Assembly (NCBI GenBank): GCA_905221605.1
Contig: CAJNDS010002213.1
Coordinates: forward strand, 1,009,934-1,073,933
Origin: Symbiodinium natans
Taxonomy: Eukaryota > Sar > Dinophyceae > Suessiales > Symbiodiniaceae
Reading direction: 5' to 3'
Length of the DNA stretch: 64,000 bases
In this document: one piece after another, positions 11,244-23,149 of the stretch
Layout of the letters: the number at the start of each line of letters is the position of its first letter
How positions within the stretch are numbered: position 1 is the stretch's first letter
Notes under the pieces: generated by a model
Told to the model about the DNA's origin: nothing
Databases searched by the model: none
The model's input: the letters and a program-made list of their open reading frames with translations, nothing else
Program-made: the position numbers and the translations under genes

Positions 11244-11400
11244 TTTTGACGGTCGCGCGTACAATCCAAGGACAGCAGTCTTTCGCCAGGATGGCCCCGA
11301 CATCCGTCTGTCGGCCAAGCGGCACCTCCGTTTCCTGTTGGGCCCAGAGGCCATGGCTGCCCTGGCTGCCATGGAGCAGGATGCCGAGGAGCTGCCCGTG
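11244..11400 (+). CDS. Exon-like open segment, function unknown
   Basis: An open frame after a TATAG acceptor-like site, ending at GTACCT. It encodes DGRAYNPRTAVFRQDGPD, then RLSAKRHLRFLLGPEA and an Ala/Glu-rich helix to EELPV. Composition is protein-like and free of telomere-like units. No family is recognised. Confidence 0.4.
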
Positions 11401-11688
11401 GTACCTCAGCAAAGCATTTTACAGTTGAGAGTTTAGGGTTCAAGCTTCAGGGTTTAGGTTTGGGGTTCAACCTGAACCCTAAACCAGCCTGAAACCTGCA
11501 GGCTGCCGTTGCTGCTGTGGGCTGCCCAAACCCGAAACCCTAAACCCTAAACCCTGTACCCTAAACCTGAAGCCCGACCGAGTGCTGGGCATCTGGATCC
11601 ACGGTTTAGGGTTTAGGGTTTAGGGTTTGGGTTTCGGGATTAGGGTTTAGGGTTTAGGGTCTAAGGATTAAGATTTAGGGTTCGGGTT
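11401..11688. repeat. Telomere-like spacer
   Basis: TTTAGGG and CCCTAAA units in both orientations, with a short unique stretch at 11,480-11,520. Confidence 0.6.
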
Positions 11689-12021
11689 TATAGAAATTGT
11701 ATAGGGTTTGTGTCCGGAGTTTTGTGGGGTTTTGTCGGGTTTTGTCGGGTTTTGTTTTTTGCTTTTGTCATTTTGACTTTGGGGTTGTGGGGCTGGGGCT
11801 GGGGGAGTGCTGGAGGGGCTGGAGGGGCTGGAGGGGCTGGAGGGGCTGGAGGGGCTGGGAAGGTGGGGGGCTGAGGGTTGGGGCATTGGGGCTGGTAAGT
11901 GGGCTGAGGGGGGGGGGGGCTGGCTGAAGGGTTTGGCTAATGTTTCTGCGCTGTGAAGGATGAAGGATTATTGCACGAGCTGCTCGTAGTGAAACACCTA
12001 CAATTTCTATTTATCCTGGCC
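11689..12021 (+). mobile_element. MITE-like family A, copy 2
   Basis: Begins TATAGAAATTGTATAGGG and ends CTACAATTTCTATTTATCC, giving a 12-bp inverted terminal core ATAGAAATTGTA. It is the inverse of the copy at 231-578 and shares the GTGTCCGGAGTTTTG motif. The interior holds an expanded GGGGCTGGA array (11,785-11,865). Confidence 0.7.
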
Positions 12022-12295
12022 TTGTAGGGTTTAGGGTTTAGGGTTTACGGTTTAGGGTTTAGGGTTTAAGGTTTAGGCTCAGGGTTTAGAGTTTAGGGTT
12101 CAGGGTTTAGGGCTTAGGGTCCGCCAGCGCAGCTGGCGCCCAAAGAAATTCATCTCTTTTGCACTTTTTTTTTATAGGGCCGTGCCCCGATCTCCGATCA
12201 TGGTAAATAAATGTATTTTGTTTTTTGCTTTAATTGAGGGTCTATGAAAGTAAAATATGGCTATTTGGGGGCTGTGCAAACTCAGTATTCAGAAG
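12022..12295. repeat. TTTAGGG array and short unique spacer
   Basis: TTTAGGG units at 12,026-12,118, then AT-rich unique sequence with no gene-like frame. Confidence 0.65.
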
Positions 12296-12595
12296 GCTTA
12301 GTTTTGGCTTCGGAAGGCCGAAGAAGGCCAATATTGGTTTCAAGAAGCGGGAGGCTCCCAAAGCCAAAACTTAAAGCCTAAAATTGGCTTCCATGGCTCC
12401 CAAACTCCAAAATTCGCTCCCAAAGCCTAAAATTAGCTAAAAGCTTAAAATTGGCTCAAGAAGCACAAAATTGGCTCCCAAAGCCCAAAATTGGCTGCCT
12501 AAAATTAACCCCCAAGGCCCAAAATTTGCTCCCAAGCCAAAAATTGGCTTCCGGAGCCCAAAATTGGCTCCCAAAGCCCAAAATTGCCAATAAAC
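12296..12595. repeat. Minisatellite CCCAAAATTGGCT, short array
   Basis: Degenerate units of about 20 bp with the palindromic core CCAAAATTGG. The same unit forms the large array at 34,019-35,070. Confidence 0.75.
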
Positions 12596-13500
12596 AGACC
12601 CTAAACCCTAAACTTTCTGTAGGGCTGTGTGGTTTGGCTGTTGCTGGTCGCGCCGATTAATACCCCAAACCCCGAATCCCGAACCCGCCCGACCCTTGTC
12701 GCGCGCGGCCTAAACCCTCAACCCTAAACCCTAAACCCGAAACCCGAAACCCGCCGCAATCCCTCATGAAGCCCTACACGTTTAGGGTTCAGGGTTTAGT
12801 GTGGGAGAAAGGTTGGAGGGGGCTTGCCCAGGTAAGCGCTGAGGGTGTTTTCCTTGTAGCCCGCCTGGATAGCGCGCGAGTTGCCCTAAACCCCCTAGAC
12901 CCTAGACCCTAAATCATCGCCCGAAGCCTTCCTCAACCCTAACCCGTGTAGGGCTTTTGGCTCAGGGTTTGGGGTTTGTGGGCACTAGGGCTTGGACTAT
13001 GTAGGCGCTATGGCTTACGGGTTGTTTACGGTGACGGGTGTGGGCATTGCCATACATCCTCAGCCAAGGCCTACTACGCCCGAAACCCTTGACCCCGAAA
13101 CGTCAAGACCTTAAGCCCTAAGCCCTACACAACCCTAAACCCTAAACCCTGAACCCTTAACCCTAAACCCCAAACCCGCCCTAATCCCTCATAGAGCACT
13201 GAACTACCCTTCAATCCTAGAACCACCTGGACCCTAAAACCTAGAACCTGACACCCTAAAAGGTTTTGGGGTTGTGGGCTTTAGGCAATACGGCTTGGTC
13301 CTGCAGGCTGCCCTTGCTGCTGTGGAGCTCAGGGAGCGGACGGCCGAGGGAGGAACGTGGGTCGGGTTGAGGGTTTTGGGGTTGCCAACTCGTCAGGCAG
13401 GGCTTAGGATTTCGGCCTTAGGGCTTTCGGTTTAGGGTTTTGCTGTTTAAGGCACGACGCCTTAGTAGGGCTTGGGGGTTGTAGGCTTCTCAAGTATATA
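12596..13500. repeat. Degenerate telomere-like repeats
   Basis: Scattered CCCTAAA/TTTAGGG units with unique patches (12,790-12,870, 13,300-13,400). No exon recognised. Confidence 0.6.
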
Positions 13501-13646
13501 CTTGGAGGTTCATGGTACTTACTTACCAATTAGAACTGTACTTATAACCCGCTCATAAGTAACGCCCTTAAATGCACCAATTTGGTTGTAAGCACAGTTC
13601 TAAGAAGTACAGCTATAATTGGTTAATAAGTACTATGAACCTCCAA
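13501..13646. mobile_element. MITE-like family C, copy 3
   Basis: Ends are CTTGGAGGTTCATGGTACTT and the inverted AAGTACTATGAACCTCCAA, with homology continuing inward (TTACCAATTA / TAATTGGTTAA). This is the longest terminal inverted repeat of the family in this window, about 35 bp imperfect. Confidence 0.75.
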
Positions 13647-15243
13647 CTAGGCTTCAGTGCTTTAGGTTTAGGGTAACGGTTTCCTAGGGATGAGGGCTTG
13701 GGGTTGTGAGACAGTAGCAATGAACCATTAGGGTTTCATTTGTAAACACTAGGTGTTATGGGGTTTAGGTCTTTGGTTTTGAGGTGTTGGGGCTTTAGGC
13801 TCTTCGGCAGTTGGGCTCAGGGTTTAAGGCTTTCGGCTTAAGGTGAACCCGGGTTTGAGGTTTTCGGCTTAAAGTGAAACCCCACGCCCTGAGCCTAAAT
13901 GCCTGAAAACCGCGCCCGAACGCCCACAAGCCCCAAGGCCTGAGCCTTCACCCACACCCAAGGCCCCAAACCTTATAATAAGCCCTAGTGGCTTAACAGC
14001 CCAGGGCCCAAGGCCTAAACTCCACACCCTAAACCTAAAGCCCTATTTTCGATTTATCGCCATTAAACCCCGGACCTTGGCGTGTTGCGCATTAGGGCTG
14101 AAAGGGTTGAGGGCTTTAGGTTTGGGTTCAGGGGTTGTAGTGGGCGTTAGGGCTTAGGGGCGTTTAGGCATCAGGGCCTAGGGTTTAGGGCGTTTAGGTT
14201 TTGGGTTTGGTTTTTGGGCATTCGGGCTTGTAGGGTTAAGGCCTGGGTTCCAGGCATATGGGCTTGGGTTTTGGGCTTTTGGTTTGGGGTTAGCCAGTAA
14301 TAGGGGCTTTGGGGCTTCGGGTTTTAGGCATTTGGGTTCTTGAGTAAGGGCTTTAGGTTTGGGTATTGGTGAGTAAGGCCTTTAGGTTGAGGGTTGCGGC
14401 TCCTCGATCCGCGTGCCCCTCACTGTGTCCGTGGCCCTTCAGAGATTTACATAATCATAGGGACCAGATTGAATTAGGGTAACTTGTTCTTGTGTGTTTA
14501 AGGGTCCTCGTCAGGGGGTCCTTTCTAGGGTGCCGTAGTATATATAGGGACCAAATTCAGTAGGGTTGGGCGACAGTCGACCTGTAGATGACAACGACGC
14601 TCCGGGTCTAGGATTTTGAACGGGGTGGTTTAAGGGATTAGGGGATTCTAGCTTGGCCCTACGGCGACAGACCCGGTAGCAAGGCTGCCAGACCGGGCTG
14701 ACTCAGCTCGTCGTCTCGGCCGACGATACTCGGGTTCTTAATCAAGGGAGGACGGTTTAGGGTTTAGGGTTTAGTGGGGGGGGGGGGGTGGTATGTAACC
14801 GCTAAGGTTCTAAGTCTCCCGACAGTTCTCTATGTACCTACCCTCCCTCCTTAGGATCCCTCAAATCTTCATCAAATGGTCGTCCATTGAGGGCCTGGGC
14901 CCAAGTCCTTACAAGCAACCCACAACCCCCTGTCATAGTGGGGGATTTTTTTTTCAGGCTTTTTCAAGAAGCACTAGAATTTCAACTTTCATACTATCCC
15001 AACCATGAACTAGAACCGTTGGTTGCCTCGACCCTCAACCCTGCCCTAGGCCCTAAGCCCTAAGCCCTAAGCCCCAGACCTTCCAAAGCCTGGCCAACCC
15101 TCACCAAGTATTTCGAGTCGAATCGGGTTTAGGGTTTAGGGGTTTAGGGGTTTAGGGGTTTCGGGGTTTCGGGGTTTCGGGGTTTAGGGGTTTAGGGTGT
15201 AGGGTGCAGGGTTTAGGGTTTAGGGTTTAGGGGGGGGCGAAAG
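13647..15243. repeat. Degenerate TTTAGGG-strand repeats
   Basis: Long stretches of diverged GGGCTTTAGG/TTTAGGG units. Unique patches at 14,400-14,760 contain two copies of an AGGGACCA(G/A)ATT motif. A G run lies at 14,777. Another TTTAGGG array lies at 15,125-15,235. No gene recognised. Confidence 0.6.
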
Positions 15244-15324
15244 GATGTGGGCCGAAACGAAGTGCTGACCGCCGCTGGCATCGGGGAGTCGTATACAAAG
15301 TTCAGCGGCAGCCCCATTGTGATT
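15244..15324 (+). CDS. Exon-like open segment, function unknown
   Basis: After an AAAG|G acceptor-like site the frame reads DVGRNEVLTAAGIGESYTKF then SGSPIVIVI before GTGATA. It is flanked on both sides by TTTAGGG arrays. The sequence looks like a conserved protein core but I cannot name the family. Confidence 0.35.
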
Positions 15325-16282
15325 GTGATAACTCAAGGGCTTAGGGTTTAGGGTTTAGAATCATTTTTGTAAGACTTGGCGTAGGGCATGCAGGTTTGGC
15401 CTGGGTTTTTAGGCATTCGGGCCTGTGGCGGCTTGGGGTTTCTTGGGCATTACAGCGCATTCCAGAAAGTTGCAACGTGGCTGTTAATAAAGGCTGGTTA
15501 GATCCGGGATTCCTTTACGTGCACCTTTTGGGGTATGGGGATAAGGGATGTTCCAATGGGTTTAGGGTTTCGGGTTTTGGGCATGAGTGCTTTGGGTTCT
15601 GAGGTGTGAAATTAGGGCTCGAGGTTTTGGGCACGGATTCGTATGTCTAGTGCACTGCGCCGCAGCTTTTGGCCCCGGTTTTGGAGTTTTCTTGGTTCGT
15701 CCATGCCGAGGCACACTGGTTAACCGTGCCAGATTCATCCTGAGGGCTTCTTCGAGAACCATTGACGTAGACTCAGACTGACCTGAAGGTGCGGTCTTTC
15801 CATTCTCAGCCTAAACTTTCGACCGTGCCGGAGAAACGTGTGCAGGACTGGCCTCCCCCAATCCAGGCCGTACAGCAAGGGCCCGAGTAGGCCCGAGTAT
15901 GGGGCGCTCCCTGCAGGAATGTCTGGGATCGGCATCAGAAGCAAGGCGACCCCTCAACCTGTCAAAACCTGTCAAGGAAGAAGGCTGATTCTTGTTGAGA
16001 CTGGACCAATGCTAGTCCCTTTGTTGTCCCCCTTTTTCTGCTCTCTCGCAGGCACGGGTCGTCCATCAGGTCTGGCCCGTGATGACTTGTAGCCAAGCCC
16101 CGGCCTGCAACCCTCAAACTGCACACGCGAGGCGATGCCAACCATGTGCCTCCGGCAGAAGACAACTGTTGCTGCGGCATCCTGGCCGCGTGTTGCGCAT
16201 GCTAGGCTGCTAGGATAGACCACGCTCGCTTGGGCCCTTCAGTTCATTCATCAGCCCATGAGGCACGAAACCTGGGCCACAG
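15325..16282. other. Mostly unique sequence, no assigned gene
   Basis: Unique sequence with a few TTTAGGG units (15,335-15,360, 15,560-15,580). Frames at 15,838-16,092 are open but lack recognisable motifs. It may contain further exons that I cannot separate from noise. Confidence 0.35.
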
Positions 16283-16593
16283 AAGGGCACGAAGTACAAG
16301 AAGAGGACCGAAGCCGAGATTAAGCGCTTGTGGAAGCACAAGTCCAGGCGTATGATTCCCTGAACGCATTTCGTCAAAGTCTGCAACGCGATGCTAGCTG
16401 CCCTGCGCTCACGGCTCTGGTTGGACCTGTCACTGTTTATGTCGGGGCATACTTCCCGAAGCCTTGAATGACGATCATCCCAGGCTGTCAGTTCTGAGCC
16501 GCTTGAAGAAGTTCGCGAAGAAGCTGGAGCCCGCTGCCATCGATGCTCTGCTCGCCGCGTCCGAGGTCGGACGTGGGAGATTCGGCGTCAAAT
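16283..16593 (+). CDS. Two exon-like segments, function unknown
   Basis: Segment 1 (16,283-16,362) encodes KGTKYKKRTEAEIKRLWKHK and stops in frame shortly after. Segment 2 (about 16,484-16,593) encodes LSRLKKFAKKLEP and AIDALLAASEVGRGRFGVK, ending at GTGCGT. Both are basic and helical. They may belong to one split gene with the segments at 17.3-20.2 kb, but order and phase are unproven. Confidence 0.35.
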
Positions 16594-16719
16594 GTGCGTG
16601 TCTGTGGGTTCCTGCGCCGGTCATGTTGTATCCTATAATTCAGACACATTGGACACTTCACTAGGCCCACTTCGTTCCGGCTTTGTATCTCCACGAGGGC
16701 TAAAGCCACTTTTCACCCG

Positions 16720-17165
16720 ATAGAAAAATTGATCTGGGCCGTTCTGGGCTTTTGTGGACATGCAACTAGATCTTGCCCTCAGCGACCGACAACAAAGCTG
16801 GAGCCATTGCCAAGGTCCTGGATAACTACGTAACCTTTCAACAGACCAGAACAGCCCAAATCAACTTTTGGACAGGCTGAAAAGTAGTTTCAAGTAGATC
16901 CAGGCCTCAGCGAGCGACAAGCCTCCGGACAAAAGCCTAAAACAGGCCAAATCGACTTTAGACCTAAGTAGATCACAGATCCATGGCTGAGGTCGTGGAG
17001 AACCACCTGGACAACCGCCCGGAACAGGCCAAATCAACTTTTGCATAGGCTGAAAAGTGGATCTAGGCACCTGAGCAAATGACAGAGCTCGGAGCCATTG
17101 CTAAAGTCCGGAAAACGACCTCGACAACAGCCCAGAACAGCTCGAATGAACTTTTAGGTACATGC
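16720..17165. repeat. Degenerate tandem repeat, period about 85-115 bp
   Basis: The motif AACAGGCCAAATCAACTTTT recurs in diverged form near 16,855, 16,943, 17,025 and 17,138. It is followed twice by AGGCTGAAAAGT and by GATC-rich sequence. Confidence 0.55.
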
Positions 17166-17265
17166 AGAGTGAGGTCTAAGGTGAGGGTTTAGGATTTTTG
17201 GCCTTAAAGTTTAGGGTTTCCGGTTTAGGGTTGAGGGCTTGGGGTTTAGAGTTGCAGGCGTGGAG

Positions 17266-17505
17266 GAGCCCCTGCTCCAAAAGATGATGGCCGTGGAGGT
17301 GTCGCAGCGCACGCTCTGAAGTGCCGTCGGAAACAGTATCAGCGTGAACCTGCTGGAGCGACTGTTCCCGACTATTTTGGAGTTGGCCCGATTGTCCCCC
17401 GTGCCCCGGGCAGTGGACATGCCTGACACGTGGAAGCGTTGCGTCCAGCGCTGCTTGAAGAAGAAGAAGAAGGCCCAGCAAAGAATTCAAGCGTCACTCA
17501 ATTAA
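17266..17505 (+). pseudogene. Gene-like frame with one internal TGA
   Basis: The frame encodes VEEPLLQKMMAVEVSQRTL, then a TGA at 17,317-17,319. It continues in the same frame with SAVGNSISVNLLERLFP, ILELARLSPVPRAVDMPDTW and a Lys-rich end before TAA. The stop may mark a decayed gene, or an intron may remove it. No family recognised. Confidence 0.4.
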
Positions 17506-17619
17506 TGAAGGGAATTTTCACGTATTAATAAGGGAAATTTCAGGGGGTTCCGGCTGACTTGTGGTTTGGAGTCGGGTGCATAAATGCATCGCTAGTCTCG
17601 CATGCAAAGGGCAAATCAG

Positions 17620-18140
17620 TCTACTTTCCCGACGAGATACTGCGGCTTCGCAAGCGCCAGTTGAAGAAGGCCAAGGCGAAGTGAGTGGCGTTTTCATGCA
17701 TAGGAGCGTGCGGCAACGGATTGCAATTTTGTTGGGTCCTCTTGAACCCTAGCTCTGACAGCACCATGCAGTCAGTGACGAGTATGTTTTGTAAAGCTGA
17801 GTGTAGAACCGCCCACGACAAGTATGGGGATTCAGGCCTAAGGGTAGTTATCAGTGACGTAACGATTCTCAAGAAGATCTGGTCTGCGTGTGCGTCAGAG
17901 TCAGCTGCGGCGGGGAAAAAATGTTCGGCGTGAGCGGTTTGTTGTTTTCAAGTATGTTGAAGATTCGGCTCTGGGTTGTTGCGTCCCACCCGAGGAATCG
18001 CAAGAGAGCCTGGGTGGTCGGCCGAAGACGACGACGCCAGAGTTGAAGAGGAAGTTCACGAAAAAGAAGGAACTGATGGGGAGGCTGGTGTGCCTCCAGG
18101 ACTGTTTGACACAGATAACAAAGCTACTTTGACGCAGATT
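17620..18140 (+). CDS. Exon-like segments, function unknown
   Basis: 17,620-17,680 encodes YFPDEILRLRKRQLKKAKA between a CAG acceptor-like site and a GTGAGT donor-like site. 17,890-18,132 is open in one frame (basic, ending GRLVCLQDCLTQITKLL). It is also open in a second frame from about 17,990 (acidic, EEEVHEKEGTDGEAGV). I cannot decide which is coding. Confidence 0.35.
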
Positions 18141-19285
18141 GGGTGAGCAGTCGTAGTGTTCTGGCTGTAATGCAAGGCTGTTTGACGACCCTAGGTGTCT
18201 TTGATATGGAGACAGGGTTCTTCCGGACATCATGCAATGTTCAAATTGACATTGCTGATCGGCCATTCCGGCACGCTTGTGCTTGATTGAAGCCGCCGTG
18301 TGATTGCAGGACTAGTGAGTGACATCAACAGTACGGTCCTTGCGTGCACAGTCCTTGTTTTGAGCATGTTCCTTCTGTCCGAAGCGATTCTTCGGCTTGG
18401 TCCGTCTCCCGTGCGAGCTTTCATCAGGCCTTATGTGTCGGGTCTACGTGGAATGATGGATTAAAGATTAAAGCGTTGTCGCTTGCCACAGTTATTTCTT
18501 AGGACTTATTATATCAGTGCTTAAACAATTCTGCTGCCCAAAAGCCCACGCGTCTGATCCCGGAAGTGCCAGCAAATGGCCTCTGCCACGCTCGAGTAAA
18601 AGGTAATCGTCTCCTTCTCGTTTGTGCCCTCCTCCAGCCAGCTCATGCACGCGTTGATGGTCTGGGGGAAAGCAGCGTAGCAAGTCATGGCCATGGTGCC
18701 TGCCACACCTTGTATAGCTACTTCGGGAAAAAAGTATATACTTTTTTTCCACGGTCTACTCCAAAGGGACTTTGTTCAGGGTTCAGTTCAGGTTTTTCTG
18801 TTTCTGAAAACAGTCACTGTTGAGTTTCAGGCTTCAAGGTCGAGTGCTTACTCAAGCAGCGGACTTATCCTCTAAGGAAACCCGTGTTTAGGGCGTCTAA
18901 AGGAGCCCCAGCATGAAACCCCAAAACCCCCCAACCCCGAAACCCTTTATCGCTGAGGCTGGGCGGAAAGATCTCTGATGGACCGCTGCCAAGCATGACA
19001 AAGGGTGAGGGAGCGTGGGTTCCGAATGATCGAAGCACAAGTGGCAAACGCGCAGTCTGCTTGGATGTCCGGGATCATTGGTGACGTTTCGGAGGGCACG
19101 TTCAGGACATTCAGGCTGCATGCTCCCGCCCATCGGCTGCTGGATGTGCGGTTGAAGGCCTGGCCGTGCCAGATGAGCTGTGTGCTGCGTTGTTTGTTGC
19201 AATACTGAGTCAACTTGTTCAGCTCTAAAGCCGTTAAGGGCTAAGCCTAAAACGTGCAAGCGCAACCCTAAACTCAAAATTCTGA
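18141..19285. other. Unique sequence without an assigned gene
   Basis: Contains a perfect 20-bp palindrome at 18,728-18,747 (A6 GTATATAC T6) followed by CCACGGTCTACTCC; a related sequence lies at 21,456-21,490. A frame at 19,005-19,208 is open but unrecognised. Confidence 0.35.
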
Positions 19286-19479
19286 GACGTTGATTCAGAA
19301 CAAGGCGAGAGGCCAAACCAAGACCCGTCCAAGTGGCACTTCTACATGATTTCCCGGACGTACGAGAAGCCGCATGAGCGTGCAACCGAGTACATCCTGA
19401 AGAACATGACGGAAAGCAAGTACAAGCGCAAGGATGCGCAGAAGTTCATGGCGAAGCACTGCCTGCCTGCTGTTCGCAA
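19286..19479 (+). CDS. Exon-like open segment, function unknown
   Basis: The frame follows an in-frame TGA and encodes DPSKWHFYMISRTYEKP, HERATEYILKNMTES and KYKRKDAQKFMAKHCLPAV before a possible GT donor. Codon use and composition are those of a real exon. It probably precedes the segment at 19,628 in one gene. Confidence 0.45.
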
Positions 19480-19627
19480 GTGCCGAGCAGGCCGTCTTGT
19501 GGGCGTTCTTTGCCTCGCAGGGCAGTCTGGCAGACTACTGGTGCCCCTTTTTTTGTTTTGTGTGTGGTAGGAGAGTACCCTAAACCTTACTCGACAAAAC
19601 CCTAAACCCTGGCCCTGGACTAGCAAG

Positions 19628-19923
19628 GCAAGAGAGCCGAGTCCATCGTCATCGACCACTGTATCCTGAGCCTCCCGGACATGCCGAAGCTGACGTTGAT
19701 CAAGACGCCAATGAGTGACTTCTACACCCTGCCCGTGAGCCAGATCTGGGATGAAAAGTTTCGCCTGAACGGCAAAGTGTCGCTGGCCGCTGAGGAGTCA
19801 GTGTTATCCCTAAAGACTCACTTGGACGTGTTGGCCCGTGTGTCGCGCCCGCAGAAATTGCGGGCGCTGGAGAGGGAGATCGACTTCATTGGGGTCGCAA
19901 CACGATACGCAACGATGTTGTAG
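19628..19923 (+). CDS. Probable terminal exon, function unknown
   Basis: After a CAAG|G acceptor-like site the frame stays open to TAG. It encodes RAESIVIDHCILSLPDMPK, LTLIKTPMSDFYTLPVSQI, WDEKFRLNGKVSLAAEESV, LSLKTHLDVLARVSRPQKLR and ALEREIDFIGVATRYATML. The length (about 98 codons) and composition support a true C-terminal exon. No domain recognised. Confidence 0.5.
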
Positions 19924-20017
19924 GGTGGTTCTTTTTGGTTTTTGGTTTTCGACGTAAGTTTAGAGTTTAGGGGTTAGGGCCCAGTTGTTTTGAGTGGTAA
20001 CTGATTTGATCGCTAAG

Positions 20018-20152
20018 GCGGAATCAACAAGCTCAAGCACCCAGCGCACCGAGATCCTGCATCCCGACCGTGACCTGTGCCACCTCCAAGCTCAGTCTGG
20101 AGCCAACGGGCGCGTGGAGGAGGAAGCAGCAGACTCCGAGGAAGCGGCGTGA
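20018..20152 (+). CDS. Exon-like open segment, function unknown
   Basis: Follows TAAG|G. One frame encodes an acidic 44-codon tail (ESTSSSTQRTEILHPDRDL to VEEEAADSEEAA, then TGA). A second frame is also open and basic. Ambiguous. Confidence 0.25.
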   Translation, partial: AESTSSSTQRTEILHPDRDLCHLQAQSGANGRVEEEAADSEEAA

Positions 20153-21494
20153 AGGAGTATGAAGGCGTGGCGGCACAATGTTTTGGAATCCTTTCAAGCC
20201 CATTATCAAAGAATAGATGAATAGCCCCTTGCCTCATCATTCCAAACCCTAAGCCCTCAAGACAATCCTAAACCCTAAACCCTAAAAACTCTACCTGCCC
20301 AGGCTCCTCGCCGCCTCTGCGATGGGCGACGCCGATCAGCGATGAGTTGCTGGCGTCCGAATCCTGACGGCTTTGGGGTCTGGGGAAGTCTGATTGTTTC
20401 TAAGAATTTAGGGTTGAGGGTTTAGGGCTTAAGGCTTAGGGTTTAAGGTTACCTTAAACCCTAAGCCCTAAACCCTCAGCCTATGTTGTTCTAAGACTAA
20501 GAACCAAGACTAACCAACCAGCAAGTAGATTCAGGGTTCAGGCCAACAGGGACGGACGAGATCCCGATTTGTAATTTTAGCGCTGCATTGCTGATCCTGC
20601 CGTGTGTTTTTGGGTCTCCCTTGTCGGAGCTTCTTCTACTGATTGATTAGCACACTTCATCCATTTCCCTTTAAATTTAGGGTTCAGGGTTTAGAGATTA
20701 GGGGTTCCGGGCCGAAAAAGTTCACCTGCGTTCTTCGCCGCTAGGAGCATAGCGGTGTCTGCTTCGAAGCGTCATGGGGCTGCAGTGCAGTGCAGCTACG
20801 AGCTGAGACCGAGTCAGCCAGGAAAAAATGATGAGCTGTGCCAGAGCGAGTTTGAGTCACACTTAATAAAATCACTGTTCCCATTTCTCCCTGGGCCAGG
20901 GGTGCGTGGACATGCTTCTCGCTGCAAGGAGCGGCGGCTTGCGTGCACTGTGACAAGAAGAGATGTGCAGACATGTGTCTTGTAGTGTCGTTGTTCTTGT
21001 GTCTTCTTATTGTGCCTGAGGCGTATGATAGCGGTCCACGCAGGGCAAAGGCGGTCGTGGCTGCAGCTGCGTTTGAAAGAGCCCGAGGAAAGCAATTGTC
21101 TTGGGTTGCATTCAGTCCTGGCCTAAAACTCTAGACCCTTTGCTGAGCGACTGTATGGCCAGGCCGACATCAGCAAGCCCAAGCAGCAGCCTCTGAGACG
21201 CTGATTCCTTTCGTCTGAGTTAACATTTCGCGAAAGCCCATATCACAATATCACTGAATAAATAATATCACCCTTCCAGTCAGAACCCAGAAATCCTCAG
21301 GCCGCAAGAAATGCAGACATAGCAGAACATGCAGACAGATCGATGATCGATGTGTGACGCAGCCAAGATTTGAGAAAAAAACACGTGCTTCCAAGAGACA
21401 ATCACTTTGGTTTATGTTGCGTTGCAGTTGCCCTGAATGCCCCATGAAGTGTCAAAAAAGTATCGAATCTTTTCCATGGTCAACTCCAAACCCG
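20153..21494. other. No assigned gene; unique and telomere-like sequence
   Basis: Short telomere-like tracts at 20,245-20,285 and 20,405-20,480 form a local inverted pair. The remainder is unique sequence with short frames on both strands and no motif I recognise. Confidence 0.4.
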
Positions 21495-22122
21495 AGTGCA
21501 GTAAAAATTGTTTAGAAACTCATGAAAACAAATTGAAATTAATTTAAAATAAAGAAAGAATTAAAACAAATCAAAATTAAATGAAAATTAGTTAAACAAT
21601 TAGAATGAATTAAAATTAGTTAAAACTAATTAAAAGTAATTAAGATTAATTAAAATTCATCAACAAGAAAAGAATGAGGGTTTAGTAAAACTTAAAATTA
21701 ATTTAACTAATTAAAATTCATTAAAATCATTAAAATTCATTCGAATGATTTAAATCAGATATTTTCAATTCAAATTAAAATTTTGAAAAGCAAATTATCT
21801 ACAATTTGTGAAAAGTAATTAAAATTACTAAAATTAATTCAAATTAGTTGGATTTATTAAAAATAAATAAATGTATTACAATTAGTTGATTAAAATTAAT
21901 TAGCAGTAATTAAAATTAGTTACAATTATTCAAACGCATTAACCTTCAGTAGAATTGATTAACATCTAGGAACTGTTTCGATAAAATTCATTAAAATGAA
22001 TTAAAACTGATTAAAATTGATTAAAATCAATAACGATTGACAAACATTGCTTAAAATTAATTCAAATTGATTAAAATTAACATTAATTCAAATTGATAAC
22101 TAATTAAAATTCAGTAAAGGGA
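21495..22122. repeat. AT-rich block of AATTAAAA repeats
   Basis: Degenerate TAATTAAAATTA-like units, A-rich on the plus strand. Same type as 3410-4290. It directly precedes the inverted-end structure at 22,161. Confidence 0.8.
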
Positions 22123-22404
22123 ATGTGCAACAAACACAGGGAACCGTCCCATATGTATGTATATATATATGGTCGCTCCCCCCCCCAAGATCCACCCCCA
22201 AGGCTGTTCAGAATCTCCTCACTCCATATAGGTACTCTTTCTTATACATGCAGATGCAGAAAACGCTGCAAATACCGAGGGTTTTCCTTTTAAAACGATG
22301 TTTTCAGACTTCTTTCTTGCAGCGATGTGTACATGCAGATGCCAGAATTGGACTTCCAGGATCTGGTGGTTCGTTTCTGGTGTTACCGACTTCGTTCTTA
22401 AGGC

Positions 22405-23125
<721 letters not shown>

Positions 23126-23149
23126 TGCAATGCGAATATGGCTTGCCTG

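Noticed and set aside
18897-19385. 162-codon ORF on the minus strand
   Set aside because: No recognisable motif, and the plus strand of the same segment carries more protein-like exon candidates.
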